Source: Zychaea mexicana | Taxonomy: Eukaryota; Mucoromycota; Mucoromycetes; Mucorales; Lichtheimiaceae | Assembly: GCF_025766255.1 (NCBI RefSeq) | Contig: NW_026516843.1 | Location: 1 to 64,000 of the forward strand | Direction of reading: 5' to 3' | DNA length: 64,000 nt | Shown here: positions 55,851 through 64,000 of the stretch, one piece after another | How positions within the stretch are numbered: the stretch's first letter is position 1 | Layout of the letters: every line of letters starts with the position of its first letter | Translations under genes and position numbers: made by a program | Notes under the pieces: generated by a model | The model's input: only the letters and a program-made list of their open reading frames with translations | Told to the model about the DNA's origin: nothing | Databases searched by the model: none

Positions 55851-57508
55851 ATGCCCAAAGTTGTGATTCTCGGTAACTTGACAGTTTGAAAGTTCTTTTT
55901 TTTACTACTACGCTCTCTTCGATAACAAATCCAATAAACGAAATGACTGCAAAAAATTTTTTTAGGTGCTGGCGTGATTGGTTTGACCACGGCTATTGTG
56001 TTGCGCAAGAATGGTTTTGACGATATCACCATTGTTGGCAAATATCTTCCCGGGGATGACTTGACGCACGAGTTCACATCACCTTGGGCGGGTGCATCCA
56101 TTGTCAGCTTTGCCTTTGAAAACAAACTGCTTCAAGGTTTTGTTTTCCAACCTTTCTTCGTAGTAGTAGCAACTCTCAATCACAATTTACACTGAATTTC
56201 TTTTTTTTTTTTTCGTTTTTTCGTGGATAGACATTGATCTTATTTCCTTTCAGGAATTCGAACGACAAGTCAAAGAAGCCCCTGAAGCTGGCGTCATGCA
56301 TTGTCCTGGCGTTCACTATAGTGAGATTGAGGATCCAGCTGCTGAAGCATGGGCACATAAGCTATACACCAATGTAATAAAAAAAGTGATTGGTTGATTC
56401 GCAGCAAGGAGATGGCTCACATTCGATAGGAAATTTTAGACCACCTCCATCCCCAAAGACCAGCTTCCCAAGGGTGTTGTATTCGGTTACAAATTCCAGT
56501 CGTGTGAGTTGCTCCCATCCCAAGAATATCATCAGCGCACATTCTTGGTGGGGTGTTCCGTATTACAGCGTAACCACGCTAACGCAACCCTTTTTTTTTG
56601 TCTTGTATGGTTCGGAAACAAAAGTTACCATGAGCGCTCCCCGATACTTATCGTGGCTCGTAGCCAATGTGCAAAAGCTCGGCATTGCAATCGAAAGAGG
56701 CACTTTTGAAGCTCTGAGTCAGGTAGCCGATCACTACGACGGCGCCGATATCGTGATTAATTGTACGGGTCTTGGATCTCTTTTTTTGACGGATGTTCAA
56801 GACAAGACGGTCAATGCTATCCGTGGACAAACAGTGCTGGTCAATGCTCCTCATATCAAAACACAAATGTACCGCGAAGGTAAAAAAAAAAAAATATCTA
56901 CATTCATAGAAAGCGAGCTCCCTCATCAGTAGTCTGTCATAAAAATAATGATTGGTTACTTCTTATTCAGGTCCGGATGTGTATACCTACATTATTCCTC
57001 GTCCGGACGGTAATGTGATCGTCGGTGGCACTTTAGACTATGTCAACAAGAGCACCGTGGCCGATCCCGCAATCACGCGAGATATTTTGAAGCGCGTTTA
57101 TGAGCTGAATCCAGAGCTGACCCATGGCAAAGGACCCGATGCATTCAATGTTGTGTCACAGAATGTCGGTTTTCGACCTGGCCGCAAGGACAGTGTTCGT
57201 ATTGAAAAACAAGTGCGAGGTAAAAAAAATAAAAATAGTTGTAGTTGGTTGGTGATATCGGTCATATACGGGGAAAAAGCTCATTCTTTCCTCTTTGTCT
57301 TAGATAACCATGGCAAGAAGCTGACAGTCGTACATAACTATGGCCATGGTGCTCACGGTAAGTGCTAACCAAATACCAACACTTATATCATTGAAAAACT
57401 CACACTTTTTTTCTGTTTATATTTTCAGGATACCAATCGTGCTGGGGCTCAGCTGTGAAGGTCTTGGAGTTATTGAATGATGGTGTCCAACTAAAGGCCA
57501 AACTCTAA
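55851..57508 (+). CDS. D-amino-acid oxidase (D-aspartate oxidase possible), peroxisomal
   Basis: FAD-dependent oxidase of D-amino acids, releasing the keto acid, ammonia and H2O2. The first exon (55851-55872) splits the FAD motif: MPKVVILG|AGVIGLTTAIVLR. Further landmarks are HEFTSPWAGAS, GVVFGYKF, PRYLSWL, DIVINCTGLGS, the catalytic-site Arg segment YTYIIPRPDGNVIVGGT, and GFRPGRKDSVRIE. The HNYGHGAHGYQSCWGSA block closes the FAD site. The C-terminus KAKL ends in AKL, a PTS1 peroxisomal signal, as in other fungal enzymes of this family. About seven exons; one intron uses GTGAGT after CAGTCGT, chosen because it restores the frame. D-Asp versus neutral D-amino-acid preference cannot be decided. 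Confidence 0.9.
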
Positions 57509-60500
57509 TTTGCTACATATTACTTATCTTGATAAAACGTCCCGATTCCACTTTACATCTACAGTTACATACTCTGTTAGCCTTTTTGAAAGGTCAACGT
57601 TTGGGCATTCATACCTCAAATCTTACTGATCCAATAAAAAGTGCTCTTTTCCTTGTATCCAGCCTCTAATTCTGTTTATACATTTCGCTGCACGTGGAAG
57701 CTGGAAATTTCAAACTTTAAAGATATCAGTTTTTGTAAATTCTAATTTTCGGATATTCTAAAATGTCCACAAAAAGAAAGAAGGTCTGGAACTCTCAAAG
57801 CAATATCTCTATTGTACACTTTATGCTCAGAAAATCAAGTCTATGTGATGTATGTGCGAAGCCCACTTTATGAATCAGTCAATATTTTTACTTTCCAGCA
57901 ACAACTCACGTTTAAAGTTTTCGACATGGAAGAATTACGGGATGGGAGACAATTGAAAAGGGAAATCGGTTTCCATAATTTCCTTTTTCTGTTCAAGCGT
58001 ACTACTGGACCAATTACTTTTCTGCGCAAATTACTCAAACAACGTCCTCGTTACAAGGCGAATATTGCGATATCACCGCCTACCCTCACCCCCAATTGTA
58101 CAAAACATGGCGTGATAACTCAGTATCGGCGTGTTTGTTGGCAAGCATTTCTTGTATCAAAGCAACATCGTGACATCGATAAAATGCAAACTAACCACTG
58201 CGCTTTACAGATTTGACGCTCTTCTTGGCTTTCCCTAAACTACTGGTTGTCCTTTCTTTCTTTCACCCATCCGGGAAGGTGTGCTATGTCATGATACTCA
58301 CCAGGGTAGCACGGCACTCTCTTAACTGCCATAAATTAGATGTTATACATGCCATCATATCAAATGTATCATGCAGCACTAGTATGCTCCCACCAAAGAA
58401 ATAGAGTACATTGTTCCCCCTCTTGTTGGCCAAGTGATTTATGTATTGTTGACTTTAACTTTTTTCCGTGTGCTGCCACATGCAGTAGAGACATTAATCA
58501 CTGAATTCATCCCAACCCCTTCCATATAGAGCATAATCATGCGGCAAACAATGATATCATCACTTATTGCCTTTTTTTTTGAGCGGGATATGCTAGATTG
58601 ACATGACGTTCTTACGTTATGTATCCTCTTTGCATGATGATGGATCTTTATTCATTCCGTGTAAATAATATGTACTGCTGTTGGAAATAAGGAATTACCA
58701 GTTTGGAGCATGTCCATGAGCGTGATGCATAAGAATATCAAGCATTATAAAAGGTTTGGCAGTGATGATCTTTCAATTAGCAGTGTTGTATGATGCCTTA
58801 TTACACACAACATGGTCTCTATACGTACTAACTTGTAGAAAACGCGATCAAAGCAGAACCAGAACCAGAAAAGCAGGAATGCAGTTTTTATTTCTTGCAT
58901 GATTCTTGTGTTGTTGTTGTTATTATTGATTGCTTTTACATTGTTGTTCAACTCTTTCAATACCTTAGATGTATTTCGCAGTTCGATATGGGTGGTACCA
59001 CCGTTTAACATACATAAACGATAAAAGTACTGTATCGCTAAAGTAAGTAGGAGTGTACTGCTGCTATATACACACCGTTGGAATTTCTGAAAAAGACTCT
59101 TACTAAAACTCAACATAATATCATATATTGTGGTTAGTCACGCTACTTTGGGATTGATCCGGACAATTCTAACCCACTCAATCGTCTTTGTTAGCTACTA
59201 TAATGCAGTAGAGGGAATAACACACACACACGTGCGGATGATCCAGCATAGATAATATATAAGCAGCACCTTATCAATAATTTCTCAAACATGGATCAAA
59301 ATTGAGAATATGTAGCTCAGAACTAGCCATTGTATACACATTGTTCAATTCTCGAGTTAGTCAACGCTTTTTTTCGGTCTAGATATCTGAGTTGAGTGAA
59401 TTATTCCTGCCAAAGAGCATAAATCAACTCCAATACAGACAAAGAGGGTGACCCTGCATGAGGAGCACATTGATCAAGGCAAAGATAATTATATCACATT
59501 CGGAAGACAATATCCATCATCACGGCATCCAAACTTCACCTTCCTCATCTTGTAAAAATCCAACATCCCACATGTCCGCGATTTATTCATCAGTTTATCT
59601 AAACGGAATTCTATACTGTAGACAGCATAATAAGGGCTGTGAAGTCATTCAATATAAATCATTTCATAGTAGGCTCTCACTGGTTTTCATATTGTCTTTA
59701 CTCTTCTATTTGATTTGAACTCTTTTATTTACCTATCAACAACTCACACTCATCACATGTATACCTAGTGACATTCTTTTCTATGTAACAAGTATCTAAT
59801 GCATATACAGTAAATATATCGAAGCTCGCGCAATTTATCTAAAATTTTGTTGCGACGCAAGATGAAAGCAGACATACAGTAAGCAATCAAAAATCTTGCA
59901 GAGCTGTATAATGCATGACAGTACCTGTCGCAGCAAAAAATGTACGGCACAACAGTTTTATTCATGATTTCCGCAGCAAGTACCAAGGATATGCTGGTAA
60001 AAGTCGGTGGATTTTTACATATGCACACTTTTGGCAAAAAGTGTGGTTGTCAAAAAAGAAAAGAAGGATTTCAAATGGAAAACGCAAATACACGGACTAC
60101 TGTGAGGAAATAGGGTGGGTGGGTTCTGAGGTTCCATTGGGGAGAAAACAACCCCAAGTTTACCTTTACGTGATTTCAGGTACCCCAATTATAGCTGCAG
60201 AAACAATGTTTTATTATGGCCTGAATCCTTCTTCGTCCACTTATTACACCCCCGCGTGAAAAAAAATAAATAACAAAGTGTACACGGTGAAAATCAGATA
60301 TGTAGCGTAAAAGTTTATAGCAAAAAGGCAATTACGCGTGTTGTCAGTAGTACACAGCGCGGTCGAAAGAAGAAGTCCGAGTTATAGTCAGTCGGCACTA
60401 TTTTTGAACCTACAGCTGAGCGTTGATGGCACATCATTCTCCATTGTTTTGGACCCTGTCGACGCGTATTATTCCGCCTCGATCTTCGTTGCGAAATACT

Positions 60501-62648
60501 TGCTTTCCAGTTACGAATGCGAGAAGCGCTGCTTGTGGAACAAAAAGTTACGATGGCGAGATTTTCGGTTGACGACCATTCTTGTACAATTCGTGTAGTG
60601 GTCCATTTCAACTGGGAATATTCTAAAGCCACAATGTCGCAACAGTAGTAGTAATAGTAATAGGAGTAGTATGTAACTGTTCATACAGTAACATGCTTTG
60701 TGCAACGGACGGTAAAAAAAAGTGATAGACAGGAAAGAAGATTTAAGGTCAGTGCATCGCACATGAAATGGTGGGCGCATCAGCATGTGATTCTTGTGAG
60801 GCACCATTTTCTGCTCACTTTATGTTTTTTTTTTTGTTTTTCATGCACATTCATGCAAATTATCACGTATTACTGACCCATCATTGTCGTCGACTGTTGT
60901 ATTTTTTTTGCCTTCTGATGCTCTAAATTAACATCTGGTATACTTTCTTACAGAGACAGATACTAAGCTACTTTTTGCTGGGGCGGGTAATTGATGTAAC
61001 ATTTATAACTTCTTTCGCTCAACATCTGACTACTGCGCGAATGCATCAAAGCCGCAAAGCGTTGATCATTATGGTTGGGGTTTGAAGTTAAGGCTTCACA
61101 TGTTTTCTTCATAGGAACAAAGTTCGAAAAACGCAAATGGGCGGAGCGACCCATTCGAAAGAAATAGAAATCAGGTATAATGTGAACACAAGTATTGAAT
61201 GAGATAAAGGTTAGATTCAAAAGAGTATATAGACCTGGCAGACCTTTTCTGTCATCCAGTAACAAGTGCCTATGGCTAACGAATATCCAATATAGTAGTT
61301 GTACCTTTTTTTCTTTTTGATCCACTCTCTCTATATTATGCATTTATTCAAAGCTTTAACCTGGTTAATGTCATACACGTTGCGGGGTTTGTCGATTGCG
61401 TGACACAACTTACGTATGTACCTATGGCTTGTTGATTTGCTGGCTACCGCTTGGTGGGTTGTGCATACACAGGGTGGACGGTCGTTGCCTAACTGTTATA
61501 TTGAATATACATACATCGCAGCCCAACAAAAAAACTGCTTGTGATGAAACTAGGTTCAGCACGTGCTTTTAAGAAACGCTATACTTTAGATTTTCGAACA
61601 TTCAGCAGTAAAACAAGCTTTAATCGTCGCTATAGACAAGAGACTGTGGATTATAAATGTCTTGTTAGTGGTTCTCTTTTCCTGCAGAGAGTTTTAAAAT
61701 GTACAGTAGTAACGTCGTCTGGCTAGAGTGTGTCTATACGAAAAGTAATTTTCATAGACACAATAAGATGTCAACATTGGTGGTTCCGTGTTCCCGTGCC
61801 TGTTTCTATTTTGAACGCTCAAACCATTTTGGATATTCAAGGAGTGACATATAGGATAATGGCCAAAGACGGGAAGTAGATTCATTAAAAGAAAAAAATG
61901 ATCTAGTATTGTTCCCACAGGTTTAACCAGCAATAGCGCGACGCACTGTGGTAATCATCACTCTATTATGCATCAACCAAAGGAGCAAAAACGACAAAAT
62001 GCAGTGCGAATGTATGCATCATCTTCTTCATCATCCAGTAGTTTTTCTATGAGCTATATCATGCAGTTACAATTTTTCTTCCACGAATGAAAGTGATTCA
62101 CTCGTTTTCCTGTCACCAAGGTAGTCTTGTGAGATTCTCACACTGCGGAGCACCCGGTAGCATTAATGATCTTTTGTCGATCTCCTTTGTATATGTTGAG
62201 GTTGCTGCAATATCACTGTATTTATGTCGTCATGTGCATGCCGAGAAGAATGCAGCTGTTATCCGTTCTCTCAGGTTGTCTCTATCTGTTTCACCATGGT
62301 AGCAGTAGTGGTGGTGGTGGTGCTATCGCTGTAGTTGCTATGGCTGTGTGAGTTTATTCTGGCACTGATCCAAGAAGGAGGGAGGGGGGTGTGGCGGAGG
62401 GACAAAGGAAGTGTGTTACCGATTAGGGAAACAAACCCCACCACTCAGCGCGAAAGTTCCAAATCCGTTAGACTCGTAGCACCTTGCAATGAAACAGTCA
62501 AATCCTTTAAAAGGTGGGGTGTACCTTGCCTTCCGCTAGCAAGTTCTTTTCTCTTCATTCTTGCATTGAGAACCTTCTTTGACAACACACACACACACAC
62601 AATAACTCTTCTCTCTTTTTTTTTCTCTAAAACTCATCAGAAACTACA
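57509..62648. other. 5.1-kb gene desert
   Basis: AT-rich, with only short unrelated open stretches (57812-58216, 59915-60259, 60338-60598) without recognisable domains, introns or promoter context. The two near 60 kb are slightly richer in G+C than their surroundings and might be decayed repeats. The last 350 bases hold the promoter of the Sec14-like gene, including TTTAAAAGG near 62507 and a CA run at 62585-62600. No tRNA, CRISPR or rRNA seen. Confidence 0.5.

Positions 62649-64000
<1,352 letters not shown>

Noticed and set aside
57812..58216. 134-codon plus-strand frame downstream of the D-amino-acid oxidase
   Set aside because: No recognisable motif and AT-rich codon use unlike the neighbouring genes.
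59915..60259. 114-codon plus-strand frame in the gene desert
   Set aside because: No domain, promoter or intron context; kept only as part of the unexplained region.

Overview
This is a eukaryotic nuclear window, almost certainly from an early-diverging fungus, most likely Mucoromycota (Mucorales-like). Nearly every conserved gene is split by short introns, mostly 60-110 nt, with GT..AG ends. The content is fungal (Cdc24, Exo84, an Atg44-type mitofissin, Csr1-like Sec14 protein, eL18). It also holds families often missing from yeasts: Rab18, a BTG/TOB protein, myo-inositol oxygenase and a PIF/Harbinger transposon. No operons are expected and none are seen.

Left third (1-27.3 kb): the 3' end of an Rcl1-like gene; a five-exon Rab18 GTPase; on the minus strand a Trf4/5-type poly(A) polymerase, a 13-exon Dal5/Tna1-type transporter and a PPxY alpha-arrestin. 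A 56-residue two-exon gene, divergent from the arrestin, follows. Then come plus-strand EXO84, a membrane alpha/beta hydrolase and a BTG/TOB gene, facing minus-strand CDC24 (CH-like, DH, PH and PB1 regions) and HSCB (Fe-S co-chaperone).

Middle (27.3-48.3 kb): a complete, apparently intact 2.8-kb Harbinger element with both ORFs and 21-bp terminal inverted repeats; a frameshifted hormone-sensitive-lipase-type pseudogene; eL18; the DEAD-box helicase Mak5/DDX24; myo-inositol oxygenase; porphobilinogen deaminase with an 11-nt exon; an unrecognised 465-residue protein with a hydrophobic segment at each end; and TFIIH subunit Tfb2/p52.

Right third (48.3-64 kb): a small regulatory neighbourhood. 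It has a WRKY-GCM1-type zinc-finger protein, an unrecognised 142-residue protein, a 74-residue mitofissin (Atg44/DUF1748) gene on the opposite strand, and a bZIP factor. The three plus-strand genes each carry a TATAAAAA box 84-90 bp before the start codon, and the bZIP promoter has a perfect TGACTCA site. A peroxisomal D-amino-acid oxidase follows, then about 5 kb with no recognisable gene, and a CRAL-TRIO (Csr1-like) gene that runs off the window.

Most genes are unrelated housekeeping functions. The points most worth attention are the WRKY-like factor, the two tiny genes, the intact Harbinger element, the TATA/bZIP promoter pattern, and the micro-exons. Exon limits were read by eye from splice consensus plus reading frame and family similarity; homology statements rest on recognition, not on searches.
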